Positions 1-8,309 of a DNA stretch of 64,000 nt are shown here, in pieces. The DNA is from an uncultured Collinsella sp. (lineage in GTDB: Bacteria > Actinomycetota > Coriobacteriia > Coriobacteriales > Coriobacteriaceae): NCBI GenBank assembly GCA_900541175.1, contig UQIT01000005.1:1-64000 (forward strand), read 5' to 3'. Numbering within the stretch: position 1 is the first letter of the stretch; every line of letters starts with the position of its first letter. Position numbers and translations under genes: made by a program. The notes under the pieces are model-generated. The model worked only from the letters and a program-made list of their open reading frames with translations, did not search any database and was not told where the DNA came from.

Positions 1-2551
1 GGGCGGCTTCCCAAATGAGCGGATCATCGTCTTGCGGCTCGGCGACTCCGGTACGGACAATGCCGCCGCCACCCGCCATGGACATGGAAGCGGGCGCCAC
101 GGCAGACAGGATCTCCTCGTGGTAGTCGGGCTCGCTCTGCGACTTGACGAACTCGACGATCTCGTTGATTTCATCATCCGAGACAAAGCAGCCCTGGATA
201 CGGCGGGGCTTGCCCCAGTCGACCTTAGAGAACAGCATGTCGCCCAAACCGGTGAGCTTTTCGGCACCCATCTGGTCGATGATGACGCGCGAGTCGATGC
301 CCGTGGCGACGTTAAAGGCGATGCGGTTGGTGATGTTGGCCTTGATGAGGCCCGTCACCACGTTGGAGCTGGGGCGCTGCGTAGCCACGATAAGGTGAAT
401 ACCGGCGGCACGGCCCAGCTGGGCGATACGAACGATCGAGGCCTCGACATCCTTACCGGCAACCATCATCAGATCCGAGAGCTCGTCGATGATGATGACC
501 AGGTAGGGCATCTTTTGCGGCGGATTGTCGTAATGCTCAAACTCACCGGCGGCCTGCTTTTCGTTGTAGGTCGAGATCTTACGCACGTTAAGACGCTCGA
601 AGACCTTCAGGCGACGCTCCATCTCGGACACGGCCCATTGCAGGGCGCTCGCGGCCTGCTTGGGCTCGGTCACCACGGGCACATAGAGATGCGGCAGGCC
701 GTTATAGCCCGCGAGCTCGACGCGCTTGGGGTCGACCATGATCAGGCGAACGTCCTCGGGAAGGGCGCGCATGAGCAAGGTCGTGATGATGGAGTTGATC
801 ATGACCGACTTACCGGAACCCGTGGTACCGGCGATCAGCAGGTGGGGCATCTTGGCAAGGTCGGCGACGACCGGCGTACCCTCGGCATCTCGACCGATGG
901 CGAGCTCGAGCGGACCGCCCTTCACATAGGGAAGCACGTCGCCCAGGTTGACGTTCTGGCGCTTGCGATTGGGGATCTCGATACCCACAAGCGAGGTGCC
1001 GGGGATCGGGGCAAAGATACGCACCGACTGGGCAGCAAGCGATAGCGCGATATCGTCCTCGAGGCTCGAAATCTTGCTCACGCGCTCGCCCTCGCCAGGC
1101 TGCAGCTTAAAGGTCGTCACCGTGGGGCCGGCGATCCAGCCGACCACGCGGGCACTGCGGCCAAACTCAAGCAGCGTGGACTGAAGTGACTCGGCAGTCT
1201 GCTCAAGCTCCTTGTCCGAAGACGCGGCAGAAGCCGACTGCGGATTGGCATGCAGGATTTCGAGCGGCGGAAGCTTGAGGCCGTCCTCTTCTTCGCCCTC
1301 GTTATCTGCGGCGCCGCCGTTCGCTCCCCCATCGCTAGCCGCAGCCGATTCGACAGCACTCGAGGCAGGCGCATCGGCAACCTTGGGATGCTTCAAGAAG
1401 TCGGGAATCTGAGGTGCCGCCGAGACAGGATTCACGGCAAACGGCGGCTCGGACTCGTCGATCTTATCGGGGTCGTCTTCCATCGAAAGCTGGCCGGCTA
1501 CCTGGTCGCGCTTTGCATGGCGACGCGGCAGCAAAGTCGTCTTTGCGGTCTCAATCGGAGCCTCGTCGTCCTCGTCATCGCCCTCGGTGAGCTCAATCTC
1601 ACTCTCGGACCAGGACGGATCGGGCTCACTTGTATTCAACTTGGGTGTGGCCTTGCTCTTCTTGGCATGACGGCGCGGCAGCAGCGTCGTCTTAGCGCGC
1701 TCAGCTTCCACGGCATCGGACACGTCGACAAACGGATCATCGTCCTCGTCGTCATCGTCCAAAACCGGGTCCACATCGTTGCCCATGACCGTGGTCACGG
1801 CAGCATCGGAGCCCTTTTGACGAAGAATGCTCAGGTGAGGACGGGCAACGCCGGGCACCGACAGGGCCTCATCGTCACCCCACGGACTCGCGTTAACATC
1901 GGCACGACGGCGCTCGGCAAAATCGGCCGCACGGTCGCGAGCAGAGCGCAAAACGCCGCCCACCGAAAAGCCGATGATGACCAGGCCCACAACGACAAGG
2001 CCCAACAGGACCACCATCGCGATAGGCTTACCCAGGGCATTCTGCAGCGCACTCGCAATAAACGCACCAATGTAGCCACCCGAGGCGGACAGATTTTGCG
2101 GCGTGAACATAAGGTCGCACGAGTCGCTCGTACCCGGCACCATCAACGAAAGAATGGAGACGACGGCGATAAAGACCACGGCGCCGCCCGCAACAGAGCG
2201 CGCGTTGAGCGGCGAGTCCTCGCCTAAAAAGAGCGTGGCGGCAAACAGCAAAATGACGATCGGCAGCACGTAGGCGCCCAGACCAAAGCCCAAGTGGTAG
2301 AAACCGGCAACCGCAGCCGTAACGGGCGCAGTCGCCGGCGAAATCACGGCAATAAAGGACGCAATCGCCAAAACGGCAATGACCACGCCGGCGATATCGC
2401 GGTTGGCCGAGGGCTCGACCAAGGGCTCGAAATCATCGAACTCGGACTCGTGGCCCTTATTGGCACGCAGATGGGAACCGGCACCCTTAGCAGATGCCGG
2501 TTGGTTGTTGGCCTTATTGCCTTTGGCGTTTTGTGCAGATCCGCGCGCCAA
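1..2551 (-). CDS. ftsK: DNA translocase FtsK/SpoIIIE (3' end beyond window)
   Basis: Septal DNA pump that moves chromosome ends during division. About 850 codons are visible. The N-terminal third carries several hydrophobic segments (roughly residues 45-190, the membrane anchor), followed by an acidic low-complexity linker. The motor domain has a Walker A motif GTTGSGKS near residue 575 (bases 806-829) and a Walker B region ending IIIDEL. The reading frame runs off the left edge just after a DDPLIWEA stretch that normally opens the gamma winged-helix domain, so only that DNA-reading domain is missing. The start is TTG, one base past the rnj stop, and its ribosome site GGAGG lies inside the last rnj codons. 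This implies translational coupling with RNase J. No in-frame ATG lies near the start. Confidence 0.93.
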   Translation of the reverse strand, partial: MARGSAQNAKGNKANNQPASAKGAGSHLRANKGHESEFDDFEPLVEPSANRDIAGVVIAVLAIASFIAVISPATAPVTAAVAGFYHLGFGLGAYVLPIVILLFAATLFLGEDSPLNARSVAGGAVVFIAVVSILSLMVPGTSDSCDLMFTPQNLSASGGYIGAFIASALQNALGKPIAMVVLLGLVVVGLVIIGFSVGGVLRSARDRAADFAERRRADVNASPWGDDEALSVPGVARPHLSILRQKGSDAAVTTVMGNDVDPVLDDDDEDDDPFVDVSDAVEAERAKTTLLPRRHAKKSKATPKLNTSEPDPSWSESEIELTEGDDEDDEAPIETAKTTLLPRRHAKRDQVAGQLSMEDDPDKIDESEPPFAVNPVSAAPQIPDFLKHPKVADAPASSAVESAAASDGGANGGAADNEGEEEDGLKLPPLEILHANPQSASAASSDKELEQTAESLQSTLLEFGRSARVVGWIAGPTVTTFKLQPGEGERVSKISSLEDDIALSLAAQSVRIFAPIPGTSLVGIEIPNRKRQNVNLGDVLPYVKGGPLELAIGRDAEGTPVVADLAKMPHLLIAGTTGSGKSVMINSIITTLLMRALPEDVRLIMVDPKRVELAGYNGLPHLYVPVVTEPKQAASALQWAVSEMERRLKVFERLNVRKISTYNEKQAAGEFEHYDNPPQKMPYLVIIIDELSDLMMVAGKDVEASIVRIAQLGRAAGIHLIVATQRPSSNVVTGLIKANITNRIAFNVATGIDSRVIIDQMGAEKLTGLGDMLFSKVDWGKPRRIQGCFVSDDEINEIVEFVKSQSEPDYHEEILSAVAPASMSMAGGGGIVRTGVAEPQDDDPLIWEAA

Positions 2552-2552
2552 A

Positions 2553-4223
2553 CTAAACCTCCATGACGACCGGGATGATCATCGGACGAGTGCGCGTACG
2601 GCTCCAGATAAAGTTGGAGAGCGAGTCGCGCACGGCCTTGCGAATGGCATCGGAACCGCTGCTCGTAAAGCTGAACTTGCCCTTCTCGATCGTCTTCATA
2701 ATGGACGCGGAGGCATCCTCGGAGAACTGGTCGTCGATGGCAAACGAGACGCCGCGGCCCGAGAACTCGATGGCCTCGATCTTCTTGTGCTTGAGCGAGA
2801 CGATGGCAACAGCGGTAACCATACCGTCGCTGGCGAGCTTCTGACGATCACGCAAGACGATGGGGTCGGTATCGCCGATACGCAGGCCGTCGACGTAAAC
2901 GACGCCGGACTCGACGGGCGTACCGCGCTTAACGATACCGCCGCGCATCTCGAGCGTGTCGCCGTTATCGAGGATAAAGATATGATCGTCCTTGAGACCC
3001 ATCTTGCGGGCGAGCTGGGCATGAGCGCGCAGATGCACGGCCTCACCGTGAACCGGCATAAAGTACGTGGGTTTGGCCATGGCCATCAGGAGCTTGAGCT
3101 CCTCCTGGCTACCGTGACCGGAGACGTGGACGAGAGCGCGGTTCTTATCCCACACGTCACAGCCGAGCTTTGCCAAGCTGTTGACGACCTGCTGGACGGC
3201 TTTCTCATTGCCGGGAACGGGAGTTGCCGAGAGGATGACGGTATCGCCCTCGTGGATGGAGAGCGTCTTGTGCTCGCCATTGGCCATGCGGGACAGGGCC
3301 GATAGCGGCTCGCCCTGCGAACCGGTGCACATGACGACGATCTTGTCGTCGGGCAGGTTATCGATATCGAAGGCATCGAGGATATCGGCATCGTCGATGT
3401 TGAGGTAGCCCAGCTCACGCGCCACGCGAGTGTTAGTGAGCATGGAGCGACCGGTCACAACGACCTTACGGCCGCACTTGCGGGCGGCATCGCAGATCTG
3501 CTGCAAACGATGGATGTGGCTCGAGAACGACGCGACGAACACGCGACCCGGGGCGTTCTTGATAGCGTGCAGCAGGTTGGGACCAACCTCGGCCTCGGAC
3601 TTGGTAAAGCCGGGAACCGTGGCATTGGTGGAGTCGGAAAGCAGTAGGTCGATGCCCTGCTTGGCAAAGCGGCTGATAGCGGCATAGTCGGGCGTGACGC
3701 CATCGATGGGCGTCTGGTCGAGCTTAAAGTCGCCGGTGTGCATAACGGTGCCCTGATTGGTACGGATGAACACGCCCAGAGCGCCAGGGATGGAGTGAGT
3801 CATCGAGAAGAAGTCGAGCGAGATGCCGCCGAGGTTGACATGGCTGCCGCCCTTGACCTCGCGGAACTTGGGGGCGCGGATACGGAACTCAGAAAGCTTG
3901 CCCTCGATAAAGCCAAGCGTCAGCTTGCTCGAGAAGATGGGCACCTTATTGTTGAGGTCCTGCAGCAGATACGGAAGAGAACCGGTGTGGTCCTCGTGGC
4001 CGTGGGTGACGACGATACCGCGGAGCTTCTCCTCGTTCTCCAGAACATAGGTGTAGTCGGGAAGCACCAAGTCGATACCGGGCTGGGAATCGTCGGGGAA
4101 CATGAGGCCAGCGTCAACGAGCACCATGTCGTCGCCGCATTCGAAGACCGTCATGTTCTTGCCGATGCCGTCAAGGCCGCCGAGCGGGATGATCTTCAAG
4201 GGAGATGATTTTTTAGCTGCCAT
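2553..4223 (-). CDS. rnj: Ribonuclease J
   Basis: Metallo-beta-lactamase/beta-CASP ribonuclease with endo- and 5'-exonuclease activity in mRNA decay and RNA processing. The 556-residue protein shows the zinc ligands HGHEDH at residues 74-79, a second cluster at MHTGDFKLD, and beta-CASP blocks (SDSTNA, VVTGRS, CTGSQGEP). The length matches the family. The start at 4223 (MAAKKSSP) was chosen because the preceding 51 in-frame codons look non-coding and an AAAGGA site lies upstream. It is cotranscribed with ftsK; the genes do not overlap but are separated by one base less than a codon. The region upstream (4224-4411) must hold its promoter, but I see no clear -35/-10 pair there. Together with pnp nearby, it makes this an RNA-decay neighbourhood. 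Confidence 0.95.
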   Translation of the reverse strand: MAAKKSSPLKIIPLGGLDGIGKNMTVFECGDDMVLVDAGLMFPDDSQPGIDLVLPDYTYVLENEEKLRGIVVTHGHEDHTGSLPYLLQDLNNKVPIFSSKLTLGFIEGKLSEFRIRAPKFREVKGGSHVNLGGISLDFFSMTHSIPGALGVFIRTNQGTVMHTGDFKLDQTPIDGVTPDYAAISRFAKQGIDLLLSDSTNATVPGFTKSEAEVGPNLLHAIKNAPGRVFVASFSSHIHRLQQICDAARKCGRKVVVTGRSMLTNTRVARELGYLNIDDADILDAFDIDNLPDDKIVVMCTGSQGEPLSALSRMANGEHKTLSIHEGDTVILSATPVPGNEKAVQQVVNSLAKLGCDVWDKNRALVHVSGHGSQEELKLLMAMAKPTYFMPVHGEAVHLRAHAQLARKMGLKDDHIFILDNGDTLEMRGGIVKRGTPVESGVVYVDGLRIGDTDPIVLRDRQKLASDGMVTAVAIVSLKHKKIEAIEFSGRGVSFAIDDQFSEDASASIMKTIEKGKFSFTSSGSDAIRKAVRDSLSNFIWSRTRTRPMIIPVVMEV

Positions 4224-4411
4224 AGGTTTGTGTGGTTTCCTTTCTTCGAAACGGGTCTGGAACAACCGACGGGGCGCTTCTGGCAAACCGACCGCCGGGA
4301 ACGTACAAACATGCATCACAGAGTCGATGCAATAACCACAGTATGATACCCATTTGCACAACAACAGACCACCCATGCATCAAAGCCCCATCTGGACCTG
4401 TATATCCCGCC

Positions 4412-4544
4412 GGTTTCCCGTGGGGCGGGCACTGATGAAGTTTCCTGCTCTACAGTCCTGCTCACGACGGAGGCCACATTAAGTGGCCTCCTGTTCGTGC
4501 GGAACTCGCGATAAACTTCATCAGTGCCCGTCCCACGGGAAACC
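4412..4544. repeat. Long palindromic repeat, copy 1
   Basis: Arms 4412-4443 and 4513-4544 are inverted copies matching at 31 of 32 positions. Between them lies an inner hairpin with 9-bp arms (4470-4478 and 4484-4492) and a 5-nt loop. The core 4438-4518 reappears in opposite orientation at 5339-5418. It occupies most of the 375-base gap between rnj and the acetyltransferase gene; nothing else recognisable is in that gap. It could be a REP/MITE-like element, a bidirectional terminator or a structured RNA. Confidence 0.85.
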
Positions 4545-4598
4545 TGCCAATAAGGGATAGGTTTGTTTTAGTAGGTTTTATCTGCGGGAATGCCGAGG

Positions 4599-5219
4599 CT
4601 ATGATTCAATTGCCTCGTTGTAGGCATTCAGCTGGCCTTGCCAGAGCTTGCGATCGCTGTCGGTAATCTCTCGAATGATATGAGCTGGATTGCCGCCGAT
4701 GATGACGTGGCTTGGAACGTCTTTAACAACAACTGAACCTGAGGCTATGACCACATCGTCTCCGATTGATACGCCCGGATTGATAATCACCCCGCCGCCC
4801 ATCCAGACGTTGTTACCGATTACGACAGGCTTAGCATACTCGAGGTCTAGATTGCGCACATCGGCGTCAATTGGATGCCCAGCAGTAAATATACTCACAT
4901 GGGGTCCTAGAAAGACGTTGTCGCCAAAGGTCACGTAATTTTCGTCCAGAATCGTCAAACCGGTATTCGCATAGAAATGGTTACCAAACGAAACCCTGTC
5001 GCCGTGATCAAAATAAACGGGAGCCGTTAAGACCATATCGTCCGGAGCAACGCGAAAACACTTCTTTAGTTCCTCAAAGGCGCTCGAATCAGCCCAATAC
5101 TCCGACTCATTAAACAACTTCTGAGCCGCATGCACCCTACTAAACGAATGGTCGTTAACCCGATAGGGGCTATAGAGCTCCCCGGCAATCATGCGGTCCC
5201 ATTCAACCTTATTTGTCAT
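4599..5219 (-). CDS. Hexapeptide-repeat O-acetyltransferase (maltose/galactoside/NodL type)
   Basis: Acetyl-CoA-dependent O-acetyltransferase of the Maa/LacA/NodL group, which acetylates sugars in the cytoplasm. The 206-residue protein starts with the typical helical cap (VEWDRMIAGELYSP) and continues as a left-handed beta helix (NVWMGGGVIINPGVSIGDDVVIASGSVV). The family catalytic histidine is visible in the TAGHPIDADVR segment. The start is ATG with a GGGGG ribosome site. The gene stands alone between rnj and pnp, is richer in A+T than its neighbours, and is flanked by two inverted copies of a structured repeat. This suggests recent acquisition or mobility. The substrate cannot be read from the sequence. 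Confidence 0.85.
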   Translation of the reverse strand: MTNKVEWDRMIAGELYSPYRVNDHSFSRVHAAQKLFNESEYWADSSAFEELKKCFRVAPDDMVLTAPVYFDHGDRVSFGNHFYANTGLTILDENYVTFGDNVFLGPHVSIFTAGHPIDADVRNLDLEYAKPVVIGNNVWMGGGVIINPGVSIGDDVVIASGSVVVKDVPSHVIIGGNPAHIIREITDSDRKLWQGQLNAYNEAIES

Positions 5220-5253
5220 ACCAACCCCCTAGGCTAAGCGTTAGATGCGAAAA

Positions 5254-5259
5254 AGTATA
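5254..5259 (-). promoter_or_regulatory. Probable -10 box of the acetyltransferase gene
   Basis: TATACT on the minus strand, about 35 nt upstream of the start codon. No good -35 at 17 nt; a TTGCTG lies at 19 nt spacing. Confidence 0.4.
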
Positions 5260-5338
5260 TCAACTAAGAACAGAAGACCAGCAAGCTACCAACAGCGTTA
5301 ACCAGCCCTTTTGCTTGCGCCCGGGAGGGACTCATATG

Positions 5339-5418
5339 AAGTTTATCGCGAGTTCCGCACGCAAAGGAAAGCACTTAATATGCTCTCCGTGCGAGCAGGA
5401 CTGTAGAGCAGGAAACTT
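5339..5418. repeat. Structured repeat, copy 2 (inverted relative to copy 1)
   Basis: This 80-nt core begins AAGTTT and ends AAACTT, and matches the reverse complement of 4438-4518 over long blocks such as TATCGCGAGTTCCGCACG and AGCAGGACTGTAGAGCAGGA. The inner hairpin arms differ from copy 1 but keep pairing at two positions through double changes. The outer arms (about 5320-5338 and 5419-5437) are more degenerate than in copy 1. Confidence 0.8.
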
Positions 5419-5443
5419 TACCTGCGGCCCCGCCGGGAATAGC

Positions 5444-5473
5444 AAAAGGGCGACCCCCTTAGGAGTCGCCCTT
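5444..5473 (-). terminator. Rho-independent terminator of pnp
   Basis: On the minus strand a 9-bp stem AAGGGCGAC/GTCGCCCTT is followed by a T run, 24 nt after the pnp stop. Confidence 0.8.
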
Positions 5474-5496
5474 GTTGAGCTGCTTATGTACGGCTG

Positions 5497-7743
5497 TTAC
5501 TCGGCGTCGTGGTGACGGCGGGGCTTGCGGCCTCCGTTGTCACCGGGACGGCGCGGACGGTCGCTGCGCTCAGAGCGCTCGCGACGCGGACGCTCACGGC
5601 GCTGGAAGTGCTCGCCGTCGCCCTCGGAGGCACCCTCGGCGCGAGCAGGGGCCTCGGGCTTATCAAGACGATCGAGCGAGATCTTGCCGCGATCGTCGAC
5701 CTCGATGACGACGACCTTGACCTCGTCGCCCACGTTGAGGACGTCCTCGACCTTCTCCACGCGGCCCTTGGCGACGCGGGAGATGTGCAGCAGGCCGTCC
5801 TTACCGGGCAGCAGGTTGACGAAGGCGCCGAAGGGCTGGATGGAGACCACGCGACCGGTGTACTCCTCGCCCGGCTCGGGAACCTTGATGATGAGCTTGA
5901 TGCGCTCAACGGCCTGGTCGACGGACTCGCCGGTGCCGCCAACAAAGACGGTGCCGTCCTCCTGGATGTCGACCGAGGCGCCGGTCTCGTCCTGGATACC
6001 GCGGATGACCTTACCGCCGGAACCGATGACGTCGCGGATCTTGTCGGTCGGAACCTGGATGGAAACGATGCGCGGAGCGGTGCTGCGCGTGGTGTAGCGC
6101 GGCTCGGGGATCACATCGAGCATCTTCTGCAGGATGAAGGCGCGACCCTCCTTGGCCTGCTGCAGAGCGCGGGCCAGGATGTCGAAGGTGAGGCCGGTGG
6201 CCTTGTTGTCCATCTGCAGGGCGGTGATGCCCTCGGTGGTGCCGGTGACCTTAAAGTCCATGTCGCCCAGGAAGTCCTCGAGACCCTGGATGTCGGACAG
6301 TACCACGGTCTTGCCCTCCTCCTGGATCAGGCCCATGGCGATACCGGAGACCGGGCGCTTAATGGGCACGCCGCCGTCCATAAGGGCGAGTGTGGAGCCG
6401 CAGGTCGAAGCCATCGAAGAGGAGCCGTTGGACTCCATGACCTCGGAGACGACGCGGATGGCGTAGGGGAACTCGTTCTCGTCGGGAAGCACCGGAAGCA
6501 GAGCGCGCTCGGCCAGATTGCCATGGCCGATCTCGCGGCGCTTGGGGCTGCCCATGCGGCCGGTCTCGCCGGTGCAGAAAGGCGGGAAGTTGTAGTGGTG
6601 CATGTAGCGCTTGCCCTCGGTGGGCTCGATGGTATCCAGACGCTGGCCCTCGTTGAGCATGCCGAGCGAAAGAACCGAGAGCACCTGGGTCTGGCCACGC
6701 TGGAACAAACCGGAGCCGTGAACGAGCGGCAGGTAGTTGTCCTTCACCATGATGGGACGGATCTCGTCGGCGGCACGGCCGTCGACGCGCTCGCCGGTCT
6801 CAACGACCATGGTGCGCATGGCCTTCTTCTCGAGCTTCTTGAGCGCCACGGGGATCTCGCGCTCCCAAGCGGCCTGCTCCTCCTCGGTGAACTCGGCGCG
6901 GATGGACTCCTTCAGAGCCTCGACCTTACCGATACGGGAGAGCTTGTCGGCGTCGCGAAGGGCGGCAGCCATCTCGTCGTAGTGGGCGAAGATGCGCTCC
7001 TGGACCTCCTCGACGGGCTGGTCGAGCGGGTACTCCTTCTTGACGATGGGGCCGTTGACCTGCTCCCACTCGGCGACGAACTCGTCCTGAGCCTGGCAGA
7101 AAGCGGCAAGGGCCTCCTGGCCAAACTTCATGGCGGCGAGCATGTCGTCCTCGGAGATCTCCTCGGCGCCGGCCTCGACCATCGAGATGAAGTCGGCAGA
7201 GCCGCCCAGCTCCAGGTCCAGATCGGAGTTCTCGCGCTCCTCGTAGGTGGGGTTGACGATAAACTCGCCGGTCTCCACGTTGCGGCCGATGCGCACGCAG
7301 GCAAGCGGGCCCTCGAAGGGCACGCCGCCGAGCGTCATGGCCAGGGAAGCACCCATGACGTTGATGACGTCGAAGGGATTGACCTGGTCGGCGACAAGCG
7401 AGGTAGCGACGATGTGCACCTCGTTGCGGAAGCCGTCCGGGAAGCTCGGGCGAATCGGACGGTCGATCATGCGCGCGGTGAGCGTGGCCTTCTCGCTGGG
7501 ACGGCCCTCACGCTTGAGGTAGCCACCCGGGATGCGGCCGGCGGCGTACATCTTCTCGTTGAAGTCGACGGTCAGCGGGAAGAAGTCGTAGTTCTTACGC
7601 TCCTTGGAGACGACCACGGTGTCGAGCATCGTGGTGTCACCCTGCTTGACCAGACAGGCGCCGGTGGCCTGCTTGGCAAGCTCGCCCGACTCAAAGGTGT
7701 AGGTCTTGCCGTACAGCTCAAAGGTCTTGGATACGAGTGTCAT
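5497..7743 (-). CDS. pnp: Polyribonucleotide nucleotidyltransferase (PNPase)
   Basis: Phosphorolytic 3'-5' exoribonuclease acting in mRNA turnover. The 748 residues contain two RNase PH domains, the second carrying the GRMGSPKRREIGHG block. A KH domain (IRDVIGSGGKVIRGIQ) and an S1 domain (GEEYTGRVVSIQPFGAFVNL) follow. After S1 there is a basic and acidic mixed tail of about 50 residues rich in Arg (RRERPRRERSERSDRPRR), longer than in short PNPases. The start is ATG with AAGGAG 5 nt upstream. It lies downstream of rpsO in the common rpsO-pnp order, but a terminator between them suggests at least partly separate transcripts. Confidence 0.97.
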   Translation of the reverse strand: MTLVSKTFELYGKTYTFESGELAKQATGACLVKQGDTTMLDTVVVSKERKNYDFFPLTVDFNEKMYAAGRIPGGYLKREGRPSEKATLTARMIDRPIRPSFPDGFRNEVHIVATSLVADQVNPFDVINVMGASLAMTLGGVPFEGPLACVRIGRNVETGEFIVNPTYEERENSDLDLELGGSADFISMVEAGAEEISEDDMLAAMKFGQEALAAFCQAQDEFVAEWEQVNGPIVKKEYPLDQPVEEVQERIFAHYDEMAAALRDADKLSRIGKVEALKESIRAEFTEEEQAAWEREIPVALKKLEKKAMRTMVVETGERVDGRAADEIRPIMVKDNYLPLVHGSGLFQRGQTQVLSVLSLGMLNEGQRLDTIEPTEGKRYMHHYNFPPFCTGETGRMGSPKRREIGHGNLAERALLPVLPDENEFPYAIRVVSEVMESNGSSSMASTCGSTLALMDGGVPIKRPVSGIAMGLIQEEGKTVVLSDIQGLEDFLGDMDFKVTGTTEGITALQMDNKATGLTFDILARALQQAKEGRAFILQKMLDVIPEPRYTTRSTAPRIVSIQVPTDKIRDVIGSGGKVIRGIQDETGASVDIQEDGTVFVGGTGESVDQAVERIKLIIKVPEPGEEYTGRVVSIQPFGAFVNLLPGKDGLLHISRVAKGRVEKVEDVLNVGDEVKVVVIEVDDRGKISLDRLDKPEAPARAEGASEGDGEHFQRRERPRRERSERSDRPRRPGDNGGRKPRRHHDAE

Positions 7744-7845
7744 TGTTCTCCTTTACCCCGCAGACCCCTTGCCTGCGGGCTTCTCATGTGACGCGGGCCC
7801 CCTGCCCCCGCCACGCTTCAGAGCGTGATTGTTCGCGCCCTTACA

Positions 7846-7880
7846 CAAAAAGAGCGCCCCGCTGCGCAGGACGCTCTTAG
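7846..7880 (-). terminator. Terminator after rpsO
   Basis: On the minus strand AAGAGCG/CGCTCTT encloses a GC-rich loop and is followed by TTTTTG. Its position is 12 nt after the rpsO stop, so pnp depends on read-through or its own promoter. Confidence 0.8.
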
Positions 7881-7892
7881 CATGTACAAATC

Positions 7893-8171
7893 CTACTGGA
7901 TGTTGTCGCGGATGCCCAGAGCCTTGATGAGCTCACGGTACTCGACGATGTCGTTCTTCTTGATGTAGGAGAGAAGACGACGACGACGGCCGACGAGCAT
8001 GAGCAGGCCACGACGGGTGTGGAAGTCCTTCTGGTGGGACTTCATGTGCTCGGTCAGCTCCTTGATGCGCTCGGACAGGATGGCGACCTGAACCTTGGGG
8101 TTGCCGGTGTCGACCGGGGTGTTACCGAACTGGGCAGTCAGCTCCGCCTTGCGCTCTTTGGAAACAGTCAT
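7893..8171 (-). CDS. rpsO: 30S ribosomal protein S15
   Basis: Primary 16S rRNA-binding protein of the small-subunit platform. The 92-residue product is of usual length and carries the family signature (LTEHMKSHQKDFHTRRGLLMLVGRRRRLL in shortened form at residues 39-68). ATG at 8171 was chosen because it is preceded by AAAGGTG at 6 nt and the longer frame adds 32 non-conserved residues. A GC-rich hairpin lies just before the ribosome site, a position where S15 genes often carry autoregulatory leaders. Confidence 0.97.
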   Translation of the reverse strand: MTVSKERKAELTAQFGNTPVDTGNPKVQVAILSERIKELTEHMKSHQKDFHTRRGLLMLVGRRRRLLSYIKKNDIVEYRELIKALGIRDNIQ

Positions 8172-8191
8172 TGTTTCACCTTTCGTTTTGC

Positions 8192-8207
8192 GTCGCCCAC
8201 GGGCGAC
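8192..8207 (-). promoter_or_regulatory. Leader hairpin before rpsO
   Basis: GTCGCC-CGTG-GGCGAC, a 6-bp perfect stem with 4-nt loop, ends 20 nt before the start codon and directly precedes the ribosome site. A second GGCGA segment upstream could pair alternatively. Autoregulation by S15 is an inference. Confidence 0.4.
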
Positions 8208-8309
8208 TCGATTCGCCTCGGACTGGGAAGCCGCCGGTGGAGCGAACAACCAAGGTCGAGGTACCAACAGGTCGGTATGTTACCACAAGCAGCCCGCGCC
8301 TGCGCATCA

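Noticed and set aside
32..3305. Several plus-strand open frames opposite ftsK and rnj
   Set aside because: The minus strand encodes FtsK motor motifs and RNase J metal-binding motifs throughout.
5213..5515. Plus-strand 100-codon frame between the acetyltransferase and pnp
   Set aside because: It runs through the structured repeat and the pnp terminator, with no ribosome site or family resemblance.
5509..7791. Plus-strand open frame of 760 codons opposite pnp
   Set aside because: Covers almost exactly the pnp gene in the opposite strand; a composition artefact.
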